Shown one piece after another: positions 1 to 6,633 of a stretch of DNA of 13,847 nucleotides. The notes under the pieces are model-generated. The model saw only the letters and a program-made list of their open reading frames with translations, did no database searches and had not been told where the DNA came from. Both the position numbers and the translations under genes were made by a program. Position 1 is the first letter of the stretch. Each line of letters starts with the position of its first letter. The DNA is taken from contig JBNMNW010000143.1 in NCBI GenBank assembly GCA_051278165.1, positions 1-13,847 on the forward strand, written 5' to 3'. The DNA comes from GCA-2684655 sp051278165. GTDB lineage: Bacteria; Planctomycetota; UBA1135; UBA2386.

Positions 1-419
1 CCAGTGTCCTGACCAAGCTGGTAGCAGAACTCACCGAACGGCAACAACTGTTCTCGTTGACGGGTGGCTGCCACGCCGCCCTGCTTGCCGACAACCGCGG
101 CAACGTAGTCGCCGCGGCCGAAGACGTCGGCCGCCACAACGCACTCGACAAGGCCATCGGGGAAGCCGCGAACAAGGGCGTCGACCTGTCCTCAATGATC
201 GCCGTGCTCTCGGGCCGCATGGGCTTTGACTTGGTCGTCAAATGCTTGCGCGTGCGCATCCCGATCATGGCCTCCGTGTCAGCGCCAAGCGCCTTGGCGT
301 TTGATCTCTGCCAGGCAGCCGGCGCCACCTTGCTAGGTTTCGTGCGCGGCGATCGTCACGAAATCTACTGCGGCGCCGACCGCCTTCGTAGCGACGACCC
401 GACAACATCCGACTCGTGA
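1..419 (+). CDS. fdhD: Formate dehydrogenase accessory sulfurtransferase FdhD, C-terminal part
   Basis: FdhD passes sulfur from a cysteine desulfurase to the molybdenum cofactor of formate dehydrogenase in the cytoplasm. The open frame is already running at base 3, so the gene starts before the window and about 138 C-terminal residues are visible. The family's conserved blocks appear in order: TGGCHAA, EDVGRHNALDKAIG, LSGRMGFDLVVKC, a SAPSALAFDL block, and a final GATLLGFVRGDRHEIY. The cysteine-bearing loop that carries sulfur in this family lies in the missing N-terminal half. No formate dehydrogenase gene is in view; it may lie upstream. A TTG at 57 is an internal leucine, not a start. The gene ends in TGA and converges on the next gene. 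Confidence 0.93.
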   Translation, partial: SVLTKLVAELTERQQLFSLTGGCHAALLADNRGNVVAAAEDVGRHNALDKAIGEAANKGVDLSSMIAVLSGRMGFDLVVKCLRVRIPIMASVSAPSALAFDLCQAAGATLLGFVRGDRHEIYCGADRLRSDDPTTSDS

Positions 420-467
420 GATCCCGTGAACGGCTCTTCCAGCGCGCCTAGAAGCCGAAGTGGGATC
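420..467. terminator. Possible bidirectional terminator (nested inverted repeat)
   Basis: Between the convergent fdhD and FGE genes there is a nested inverted repeat. The outer arms are GATCCC (420-425) and GGGATC (462-467); the inner arms are CGGCT (431-435) and AGCCG (453-457). There is no T-run on either strand, so this is only a weak terminator candidate. The rest of the 88-base gap shows nothing else. Confidence 0.25.
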
Positions 468-507
468 CTACGAAGCTGCCTGAGCATCGCTGCAGGTCAC
501 GTCTCGA

Positions 508-1629
508 TCACTTGCCGTTGCCAGGCGGCGCCGCGTTGACGACGCAACGAAATCCGGTATGGCACAACCCTGTATCCGGCGTCGACTTCATGCGCGTTCC
601 CGGCAAGTAGCCGAGGCAGTAGACATCGCTGCACAGGAACGAACCGCCGCGCTGCACGCGCTTGCCCACGCCAGGCTCATCAGGATCGAAGCTGATCTTC
701 GGCCCGCATGGATCGACCGCCACCAGTGACGAATCGCCATAGCCGCGCGGGTGGTACCAATCCTGGCACCACTCCCAGACATTGCCTGACATGCCGTAGA
801 TGCCGAGCGCATTCGCTTCGAAGGTGCGCACCGGACACGTCGTCAAGAACCCATCTTCTTGGTCGTTGTTCTGCGGGAACTCGCCCTGCCAGATGTTCGC
901 CGGCCAACGCCCACCAATCTTCTGCTGCTCACCCCAGACGTAGCGCTTTTGGTCGAGGCCACCACGCGCGGCAAACTCCCACTCGGCTTCGCTCGGCAAC
1001 CGTTTGTTCGCCCACTTCGCATACGCCTGCGTATCGCGCCAGCTGACGTGCACAACGGGGTGATCTTCGCGGCCCAGAATCGAGGACCCTGCACCTTCAG
1101 GTTGCCGCCAATTGGCATTGGGCACATAGCTCCACCACGCCCAGAAATCACGAAGGTCCACTGCGTTCGGCGGCGGCGTGAACACCACCGAGCCAGGCAC
1201 CAACTTTTCCTTCGGAACGGTCGGGAAGTCCTTCTCGGTCGGCGTCTGCTCGGCATCCGTCACGTAACCAGTCGCGCGCACGAACCTCGCAAACTCCGTG
1301 TTGCTGACCTCGACCGCATCGATCCAGAAGCCACTGATGCGAACCGTGCGCAGCGGCGCATCGGCGTCCCCTTCTTGACTACCGAGACGTGCCTCGCCAC
1401 CCGGCACCCAAACCATGCCCTTCGTCGACGGTGCTGTCGTCGACACCTCGCGCGAAACCGACGGCACCATCTCGGGCCACTGGCCGGCGGGAACCGCATC
1501 CCCGGTGTTCATGCCGGGCGAAGCCACCGCCGCGCCAGCCGGTTCTTGCTGCTCGGCAGACTCGCCTTGTTGGCAACCAGCAACAGCAACGACAATCGTC
1601 AACAGGCTCAACACGGGGCGGCAACGCAT
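508..1629 (-). CDS. Formylglycine-generating enzyme (FGE/SUMF1 family) lipoprotein
   Basis: FGE oxidises a cysteine in the CxPxR motif of sulfatases to formylglycine, using O2 and copper. From the ATG at 1629 the protein has 373 residues. A lipoprotein signal (MRCRPVLSLLTIVVAVAGC) gives lipidated Cys19, followed by a low-complexity linker to about residue 65 and then a full FGE domain starting at MVWVPGG. Recognisable family blocks are FWIDAVEVSNTEFARFV, HPVVHVSWRD, KRLPSEAEWEFAARGG, ANIWQGEFP and GNVWEWCQDWY. The C-terminal block RVQRGGSFLCSDVYC carries Ser and the Cys-x4-Cys pair (Cys333, Cys338), which matches the catalytic Ser333/Cys336/Cys341 of human FGE. Many SUMF1-fold proteins lack this pair, so true FGE activity is likely. 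A TTG at 1668 would add 13 residues containing acidic ones ahead of the signal peptide, which is less likely. Neither start has a good Shine-Dalgarno site. No sulfatase with CxPxR is visible in the window. Confidence 0.9.
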   Translation of the reverse strand: MRCRPVLSLLTIVVAVAGCQQGESAEQQEPAGAAVASPGMNTGDAVPAGQWPEMVPSVSREVSTTAPSTKGMVWVPGGEARLGSQEGDADAPLRTVRISGFWIDAVEVSNTEFARFVRATGYVTDAEQTPTEKDFPTVPKEKLVPGSVVFTPPPNAVDLRDFWAWWSYVPNANWRQPEGAGSSILGREDHPVVHVSWRDTQAYAKWANKRLPSEAEWEFAARGGLDQKRYVWGEQQKIGGRWPANIWQGEFPQNNDQEDGFLTTCPVRTFEANALGIYGMSGNVWEWCQDWYHPRGYGDSSLVAVDPCGPKISFDPDEPGVGKRVQRGGSFLCSDVYCLGYLPGTRMKSTPDTGLCHTGFRCVVNAAPPGNGK

Positions 1630-1689
1630 ACGAGCATCGTCGCTTGGTTGCTGGGTTACGGCAACCAATGCCCTTACTAGAGTGTGCCA

Positions 1690-1878
1690 ATGCTGATCCG
1701 AAGATCCCGACTAGCGACGATGGTCGGCCTCGCATTCGCCGGCGCCACGCTGCAACAGCACCTCGAGTTTCCGCAACAGCCACGGCCTGATCAGGTGATC
1801 AAGAAGCACCAGGCGGACTACGTCGTGCTGCAGGAGCAGGGCTCACAAGCCAAGCCCGTGAAGGCCGGCAAGCAGTAA
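1690..1878 (+). CDS. Small probable secreted protein, unknown function
   Basis: A 62-residue frame runs from an ATG at 1690; a GTG at 1684 would add two residues. I do not recognise the family. The N-terminus looks like a signal peptide: basic MLIRRSR, a hydrophobic stretch LATMVGLAFAGA, then a polar Gln/Lys-rich tail (KKHQADYVVLQEQ) with no further membrane segment. Codon third positions are GC-rich, as in the neighbouring genes, which supports coding. It diverges from the FGE lipoprotein gene only about 60 bases away, so the two may share a control region. It ends in TAA and converges on the Asp-box lipoprotein gene. It could still be a chance frame. Confidence 0.5.
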   Translation: MLIRRSRLATMVGLAFAGATLQQHLEFPQQPRPDQVIKKHQADYVVLQEQGSQAKPVKAGKQ

Positions 1879-1915
1879 GCCAACAGGCTGTTCTGCGGCT
1901 CGGGCCCGACTGCCT

Positions 1916-1947
1916 AGGCTCTCTATTGCCCAGGATCTCTATTGCTC
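1916..1947. repeat. 16-base tandem duplication at the end of a lipoprotein gene
   Basis: Two adjacent 16-base units, AGGCTCTCTATTGCCC (1916-1931) and AGGATCTCTATTGCTC (1932-1947), match at 14 of 16 positions. On the minus strand each unit carries CAATAG. The TAG of the second unit is the stop codon of the Asp-box lipoprotein gene, and the first unit repeats it 16 bases downstream, out of frame. Confidence 0.75.
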
Positions 1948-3849
1948 TGTTCGGTTCTGGAACAACGCCGGGCCAGCGCCGCGTGAATCGACCCACCCCA
2001 TCCAGACGCGCGCTTCATCAACGATCATGCACGGGGCATCTTGCGCAGCCAGACCAGTGCCATCACCAAACGTGGCGGGGCCGCTGAAGGTGACGCCACG
2101 GTTGATCGACGTATCCATGTTGATGCGTGCCGTGCCGGCAGCGACATCGCCACCACTCCACGCCGCAAACACGTAGTTGCCGCGCAACGCGACGCTCGGC
2201 TTACGCGAAGCCTCGGCAACGGTGCTCAGGGTCACATGCTCTGGCACGGCACCGGTCGCACCGACGCGCGAGAAGGCCACGTTCGTGCCACCAGCAACGT
2301 AGGTCGCAACCAGACGGTCTTGTTCGCAATCAACAGCAGCGCTACCCGTCGAGATGGCCCCCAAGTCTGCTTGGCGCAAAACGCTCTGCACCGTCGGCCA
2401 GCCAAGGCCGGCATTCTCGGAGACCATGTACTGCAGGGCCCCATCATCGGCCCAGACCAAGAACACTCGCTGGCCATCGTTGCAGAACAACGGCGGCGCC
2501 AGATCCACCCCGGCCACGACGCTGCTGCGTGCGACCCCGGAGCTCCAGAAGAAGCCGGCGTTACTGGTGTAGGTCGTGTAAACGCGGCCGTTGGCTCCTT
2601 GGCGCAACGCCAGCCACGCATCGCCGCCAATGCAACCGATCGCCGGCAGCGATTGGTTGTCGGTGGTCGTGTAAGCCGGTTTACCGGCGTTCCAAATAGC
2701 GCCCGTCGATGTCGAAGATGCCACCCAGATCTTCTGCGTCAAAGCGGGGCCGGAGTTCATCCAGGCGCAGTGCATGTATTCTTCACTGACGCAGATCGCC
2801 GGCGTAAAGGCACTGTCAGCCGCAAGGTCCACCACCGGACGGAACGTCAAACCAGCATCGGTCGACGTGCGCACGTGCAGGCTGCCGCCAGAGCCGGCGA
2901 TGTCGCCAAGCCACGCAACGACGACCGTGTCGCCATCGACCGCGAGGCGCAGCGAGCTAGGCAACTCCGCACCATCAAGCGTCATCGCAGCCGACCAGGT
3001 CACGCCGCCGTCCAATGAAGTCGTGAGCAACACCGCGCCACCCTCGACCCAAGCCGCGTGCATGCGTGCGCCGACGTTGGCGGTCACCAGTTGCGCGCCA
3101 CCGCCGCTATCGAACGCAGTGTCATTGTCCAGCATATCGACCGGGTACGAATACATCGTGAACGAGCCGGGCGGCGCCGTCGCGGCACCAAACTGGTTGG
3201 ACACGCCGACGGTGTTGGCGCCAAGCGATGCGGCGGATGGCGTCGTGCACGTCAAGGTCGACTCGTCGACGACGACCACGTTGTCAGCGACGAGGCCAGC
3301 GAAGCTCGCGATCGTATTGACGGTGTTGCCAAGGGCGAACGCCGAGCCAACAATCGTGACGTCTTGTGGCGCAGTCGCAAAGGCACTGCTGCGGCTGACA
3401 CCGGTCACCTCAGGCGAACCACTGCGCACCAACAAAATGTCGATCGCGGCGGCCGCACCGCGCGGGTCCTCGACCAACACGTTGAGGTTGGCGGACACCG
3501 GCGAGGTCACTGGACCAAGGTTGATCGTGAAGGTCGAGCCAAACGCCGGTGACGCAAACGACAAGCCCGCGGCCGTGGCTCCGGATGCCGACACTGCGAC
3601 CTGCCAGGTCAGCTGGTCGCCATTGAGGTCGGTGGCGCTAAACGTCAAGACCTGGGAAGCCGCGATCGGCAGCACGTAGGTGAACTGCACGGGGCCACCG
3701 CTTAGCACCCCTGGCGCCTGCAGGCTGGGGGCGTCATTCGGCTGAGCGGCCGGGCTACTATCCCCGCCGCCGCCGCTGCTTCCACCACAGCCGGAAAGAG
3801 CCAAGCCAAGGGGCAAGAACAACAGAATCGCAGGTGTTTTGAGGCGCAT
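1939..3849 (-). CDS. Surface lipoprotein with TIG domain and six Asp-box repeats
   Basis: This is a 636-residue exported protein. The signal MRLKTPAILLFLPLGLALSGC gives lipidated Cys21, followed by a Gly/Ser-rich spacer. Residues 40-145 resemble a cadherin/Ig-like domain (FSATDLNGDQLTW). Residues 146-233 form an IPT/TIG domain (PEVTGVSRSS, then VTIVGSAF and LTCTTPSA). From about 240 the sequence has six evenly spaced Asp-box (BNR) motifs: SLDGGVTW (278), STDAGLTF (329), STSTGAIW (379), TSNAGFFW (428), SENAGLGW (477) and SINRGVTF (581). This pattern indicates a six-bladed sialidase-type beta-propeller. I see no convincing sialidase catalytic set, so the propeller may bind glycans or proteins rather than cut them. 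A Shine-Dalgarno-like AAGGTG lies 8 bases before the ATG. The gene stands apart from its upstream neighbour by 120 bases and probably has its own promoter. Confidence 0.88.
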   Translation of the reverse strand: MRLKTPAILLFLPLGLALSGCGGSSGGGGDSSPAAQPNDAPSLQAPGVLSGGPVQFTYVLPIAASQVLTFSATDLNGDQLTWQVAVSASGATAAGLSFASPAFGSTFTINLGPVTSPVSANLNVLVEDPRGAAAAIDILLVRSGSPEVTGVSRSSAFATAPQDVTIVGSAFALGNTVNTIASFAGLVADNVVVVDESTLTCTTPSAASLGANTVGVSNQFGAATAPPGSFTMYSYPVDMLDNDTAFDSGGGAQLVTANVGARMHAAWVEGGAVLLTTSLDGGVTWSAAMTLDGAELPSSLRLAVDGDTVVVAWLGDIAGSGGSLHVRTSTDAGLTFRPVVDLAADSAFTPAICVSEEYMHCAWMNSGPALTQKIWVASSTSTGAIWNAGKPAYTTTDNQSLPAIGCIGGDAWLALRQGANGRVYTTYTSNAGFFWSSGVARSSVVAGVDLAPPLFCNDGQRVFLVWADDGALQYMVSENAGLGWPTVQSVLRQADLGAISTGSAAVDCEQDRLVATYVAGGTNVAFSRVGATGAVPEHVTLSTVAEASRKPSVALRGNYVFAAWSGGDVAAGTARINMDTSINRGVTFSGPATFGDGTGLAAQDAPCMIVDEARVWMGWVDSRGAGPALFQNRTEQ

Positions 3850-3857
3850 CGCTATGG

Positions 3858-3863
3858 CACCTT
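3858..3863 (-). promoter_or_regulatory. Ribosome binding site of the Asp-box lipoprotein gene
   Basis: AAGGTG on the minus strand lies 8 bases before the ATG at 3849. It fixes that start, which also fits the lipoprotein signal peptide. Confidence 0.55.
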
Positions 3864-3904
3864 AGCCCGCCTGCGCGCGCGCGTTTCCGCTCCTCGGCGC
3901 ATTT

Positions 3905-3932
3905 TTTGTAGAACTGGCGCCGGCCGTCACAA
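3905..3932 (-). promoter_or_regulatory. Possible sigma-70-type promoter of the Asp-box lipoprotein gene
   Basis: On the minus strand TTGTGA (3927-3932) and TACAAA (3905-3910) are 16 bases apart, each matching the -35/-10 consensus at 4 of 6 positions. Transcription would start near 3898, giving a leader of about 50 bases. The elements lie within a dyad in which a T6 run and an A6 run face each other (3902-3907 and 3931-3936), with GGCG and CGCC further out. The remainder of the 120-base gap is GC-rich without other signals. Confidence 0.3.
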
Positions 3933-3969
3933 AAAACGCCGACGTCATGGTCGGTTCGTCAACGCAGAC

Positions 3970-4539
3970 TCAGTTATCGCTCAGCACCGGGCGATCGACG
4001 GAATGCGAGATTTGTTGCACGGCAGCGAGATGCACGGCAAGAGTCGTCTCGAAGACATGCAGAGCGCGCGCCTGTGGCAACAGCGACTCTGAGGGGCCGT
4101 CGAAGAGGCACGCGGTGCCAGCGCCACGCACGTATTCGATCAGTTCCCGGGCCGGCTCGACCGGCACCTTGAGATCCGGACCGGTGCCACACAACAGCGG
4201 CAACCACTGCGTCGCCACCGCGTGGCGCGTCGCGGCGTCGGTCTTCGCCTCGCTGATGGCGAGCAACCACGCTCGCGCCGCACGGCGACGTCGGTTGAGC
4301 ACCGACATCTGGATGGGCTGCGCCGCGCGCGAGTTGCGGTTCTGCTTGGCGATCGTGTAGTCCACAATGCTGCGCACGATGTGGCTAATCTGAGGCTGGA
4401 CGCGCTCTTCCAGTTGCTGCGCCCCCACGGGGTCCACCGGCTCTTTGCCAAGCGGCAGACTCGCGGCCTTCAAATACAGAAACGGGCGGGGCTCACGTTG
4501 CTTCGAGCCGTCCCGATTCGATCCCTCGGACTTCGTCAT
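3970..4539 (-). CDS. Hypothetical protein, last gene of the pabBC operon
   Basis: I do not recognise this 189-residue protein. It has no signal peptide or membrane segment and appears cytoplasmic and mostly helical. The N-terminus is polar and basic, there is an Arg-rich patch (NRRRRAARAW) near the middle, and the C-terminal third is Ala/Leu/His-rich (ARALHVFETTLAVHLAAVQQ). It starts 33 bases after the pabC stop on the same strand, so it is probably co-transcribed with the p-aminobenzoate genes. That does not prove a folate role. The ATG at 4539 has no clear Shine-Dalgarno site, so expression may depend on the upstream genes. Confidence 0.7.
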   Translation of the reverse strand: MTKSEGSNRDGSKQREPRPFLYLKAASLPLGKEPVDPVGAQQLEERVQPQISHIVRSIVDYTIAKQNRNSRAAQPIQMSVLNRRRRAARAWLLAISEAKTDAATRHAVATQWLPLLCGTGPDLKVPVEPARELIEYVRGAGTACLFDGPSESLLPQARALHVFETTLAVHLAAVQQISHSVDRPVLSDN

Positions 4540-4572
4540 GCCGACGGTATCGGCGACAACGTCAACGTAACT

Positions 4573-5394
4573 TCAGCAACTCGTCGCTTGCCGCCACAAG
4601 GCACCCAGTTCGCTGTCGACAATCTCAACAGCGGCACGCTCGCCAACTAGGCAAGCCGGGCGTGGGCCGTAGACAGCATTGCTGTGCGCGACCGCTTGGG
4701 CTTGGTGCAAATCAGCGAGCGTCAGGGGAACTTCCGCGACCGGCAGGCCGCTGGCCGCGGCACGCTCGAGCAGCACGGCACGCGCGATGCCGGGTAGAAT
4801 GCGGCCGTCGAGCGGCGGGGTTCGCCAGGTGCCATCGATGCGCAGCCACAAATTGCCAAGAGCGGCTTCGAGCAGGCAACCATCGTTTGCCACCACAATG
4901 CCATCGTTGGCTTCGCCGTCTTGCGCTTGCTGCAGCACGGCGTCGTAGAAGCGACGGGGCTCGGCTTTGAAGTCACGCGGAAGATCATCGGGCTCGCTCG
5001 CAACCACGGTGGGCAACAGCCGCACGGACTTGATCGGCGAGCGCTGGCGCGATGCGACCACCACACGCACCGGAGGGCCCGGTGCGTCAGTAGCTGGTGC
5101 GTCACTGTCTGACAGGTCACTGTCTGACAGGTCACTGGCCGGAACCAACGCCAGCCGCAGCACGCCGTCGGTGTGGCCGTTCTTCAGCAACACTTCGGTC
5201 GCCGCCGCCCGCAACTCGGGGGTCGCCGTGAAGGCGAGCCCCAAGCGTTTGGCTGTGGCTGTCAGTCGCTGCAGGTGCAGCGACCACAGGGGCACAACAC
5301 CAGCGACCGCCCCCATCGTTTCGAACGGGGCCGCTGCCTTGGAACGCGGCACGTCATTGCCGCCGAGAAGTTTGCCGTCAACCCAGATCGTCAT
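4573..5394 (-). CDS. pabC: Class IV PLP aminotransferase, probable aminodeoxychorismate lyase PabC
   Basis: PabC splits 4-amino-4-deoxychorismate into p-aminobenzoate and pyruvate on the way to folate. The 273-residue protein has the class IV (branched-chain-aminotransferase-like) fold. It begins with an IWVDGKLL strand. Lys143 in DFKAEPRRFYDAV is the expected PLP-binding lysine, Glu176 lies in LLEAALGNLW, and a TPPLDGRILPGIAR loop follows. Class IV members include D-amino-acid and branched-chain aminotransferases; the assignment to PabC rests mainly on position, 15 bases downstream of pabB. Residues about 85-105 form an Asp/Ser/Ala-rich insert (SDLSDSDLSDSDAPATDA) made of pentapeptide repeats that reflect a 15-base DNA repeat. 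The serine usual before the conserved Asn is Leu here. A GGAG lies 10 bases before the ATG. Confidence 0.85.
   Translation of the reverse strand: MTIWVDGKLLGGNDVPRSKAAAPFETMGAVAGVVPLWSLHLQRLTATAKRLGLAFTATPELRAAATEVLLKNGHTDGVLRLALVPASDLSDSDLSDSDAPATDAPGPPVRVVVASRQRSPIKSVRLLPTVVASEPDDLPRDFKAEPRRFYDAVLQQAQDGEANDGIVVANDGCLLEAALGNLWLRIDGTWRTPPLDGRILPGIARAVLLERAAASGLPVAEVPLTLADLHQAQAVAHSNAVYGPRPACLVGERAAVEIVDSELGALWRQATSC
5084..5143. repeat. Four 15-base tandem units inside pabC
   Basis: The plus-strand units are GCGTCAGTAGCTGGT, GCGTCACTGTCTGAC, AGGTCACTGTCTGAC and AGGTCACTGGCCGGA. The stretch 5101-5130 is two perfect copies of GTCACTGTCTGACAG, continuing 7 bases into a third. The length is a multiple of three, so pabC stays open and reads pentapeptides of the form PASDL, SDSDL, SDSDA, PATDA. 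Confidence 0.85.
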
Positions 5395-5409
5395 CGCTTT
5401 GGCACTCCG

Positions 5410-6612
5410 CTATTCGCTGTGGTCGGATGGTAGTTGGATATTGGTCTGAAGCGCGCGTTCCAAGCCAGCCATCTTGGCCAGCGACTCGCGCCACTCCAGG
5501 TGTGGATCACTCAGCGCCGTGATGCCGCCGCCGGCGTTACCGCGAATGCGACCGGACTGATGCACCATCGTGCGGATCGCGATGTTGAGATGCATCTCAT
5601 CGCCCGGCCCAAACCAGCCGATCGCTCCGGTGTAGACGCCGCGGCGCGTGACTTCGAGTTGCTCGATGATCTCAAGGCAACGCAGCTTCGGACAGCCTGT
5701 GATCGAGCCGCCAGGGAAGGTCGCGCGCAGCAATTCGACCGTCGAAACTCCGGCGCGCAACTGTGCGGTCACCGTGGCAAACAAGTGATGCACTTGCGCG
5801 AAAGTAGCGTGCTCTGGAAACGAGCCAACCTCGACCGAACCGACCACGGCCACTTTGCCCAAGTCGTTGCGTAGCAGGTCGACGATCATCGCCAATTCGG
5901 CCTGATCCTTCTCGCTGTCGAGCAACTCCTGCAGCAAGCGGGCGTCCTCGGTCGCATCATTACTGCGCGGCCGTGTCCCCTTGATCGGTCGCGTGCGCAG
6001 TTGGTTGCCGTTACGCCACAAGAACTCTTCGGGCGAACTCGACAGCACCGCAGTGCCATTGCCGTCCTCGATGTAGACCGCAAACGGCGCGGGACTCTGC
6101 TCGCACAGCCGCCAAAACAACGCACGCGGGTCGCCATCAAAATTGGCGGTGAACGGCTGGGTCAAGTTGGCTTGGAAGATGTCGCCGTTCTTGATGTGCT
6201 CGACGACGGCGGCCACGCGACGTTCGTAGTCGGCTTGCGCGACCGTGGCGAACAGATCCGTGGCACAAGGAACAGCTGGCGCACCGGCGGCATCGGCTGC
6301 CGAAAACTCGCGCACTTCGCGGTAGGCGGTCATGTGCAGCACCGGGACCTCGAAGTCGTCGGACGCTTGCTGCTGCCATTCTTCAATATCGAGAGCGAGG
6401 TCGTAGCCGAGCCAGCCGACCGTGCGATGCTCACGATGCTCCGCCAGAAATGCGCCAAGTCGCTCGAAGCCACCGCGCCACTCGCCTGCGCCACAGGTCA
6501 GGGTCGCGATCGGCTCGCGGCACAGCCACGTCGGCCCGACGCCGCCGCCATGCAGCAGCGCAACCGGCTCGCCGGTCGGCGAGCCGAGCAGCGCCCGAAA
6601 GGCCTCACTCAC
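5410..6612 (-). CDS. pabB: Aminodeoxychorismate synthase component I (PabB)
   Basis: PabB converts chorismate and ammonia to 4-amino-4-deoxychorismate, the first step of p-aminobenzoate synthesis. The chorismate-binding domain fills the C-terminal two thirds. RPIKGTRPR (catalytic Lys211 counted from the GTG at 6612) marks PabB, because anthranilate synthase TrpE has Ala at that position. It is followed by EKDQAELAMIVDLLRNDLG, FPGGSITGCPKLR, RRGVYTGAIGWFG and GNAGGGITALSDPHLEW. The N-terminal domain is short. A partner glutaminase (PabA/TrpG) is not in the window. A TTG at 6654 would add 14 residues overlapping the enoyl-CoA hydratase gene. I prefer the GTG at 6612, eight bases downstream of that gene's stop codon and preceded by AAGTGAG. 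The start is uncertain because a 15-base duplication covers it. Confidence 0.92.
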   Translation of the reverse strand: MSEAFRALLGSPTGEPVALLHGGGVGPTWLCREPIATLTCGAGEWRGGFERLGAFLAEHREHRTVGWLGYDLALDIEEWQQQASDDFEVPVLHMTAYREVREFSAADAAGAPAVPCATDLFATVAQADYERRVAAVVEHIKNGDIFQANLTQPFTANFDGDPRALFWRLCEQSPAPFAVYIEDGNGTAVLSSSPEEFLWRNGNQLRTRPIKGTRPRSNDATEDARLLQELLDSEKDQAELAMIVDLLRNDLGKVAVVGSVEVGSFPEHATFAQVHHLFATVTAQLRAGVSTVELLRATFPGGSITGCPKLRCLEIIEQLEVTRRGVYTGAIGWFGPGDEMHLNIAIRTMVHQSGRIRGNAGGGITALSDPHLEWRESLAKMAGLERALQTNIQLPSDHSE

Positions 6613-6633
6613 GCATCGCTCACTTACGCAGCC
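6604..6633. repeat. 15-base duplication over the hydratase stop and pabB start
   Basis: The units CTCACTCACGCATCG (6604-6618) and CTCACTTACGCAGCC (6619-6633) agree at 12 of 15 positions. On the minus strand the hydratase frame reads AAG TGA in the first unit and GAG TGA in the second, so its stop codon is repeated in frame 15 bases on. In the pabB frame the same DNA reads CVSE twice if the upstream TTG start were used. Confidence 0.7.

Noticed and set aside
859..1680. 273-codon open frame on the plus strand opposite the FGE gene
   Set aside because: It is fully antisense to a gene with clear family motifs, is very Arg/His-rich, and has no recognisable domain; a shadow of GC-rich coding DNA.
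2041..3018. Long plus-strand frames opposite the Asp-box lipoprotein gene
   Set aside because: No signal, domain or ribosome site, while the minus strand encodes regular Asp-box repeats.
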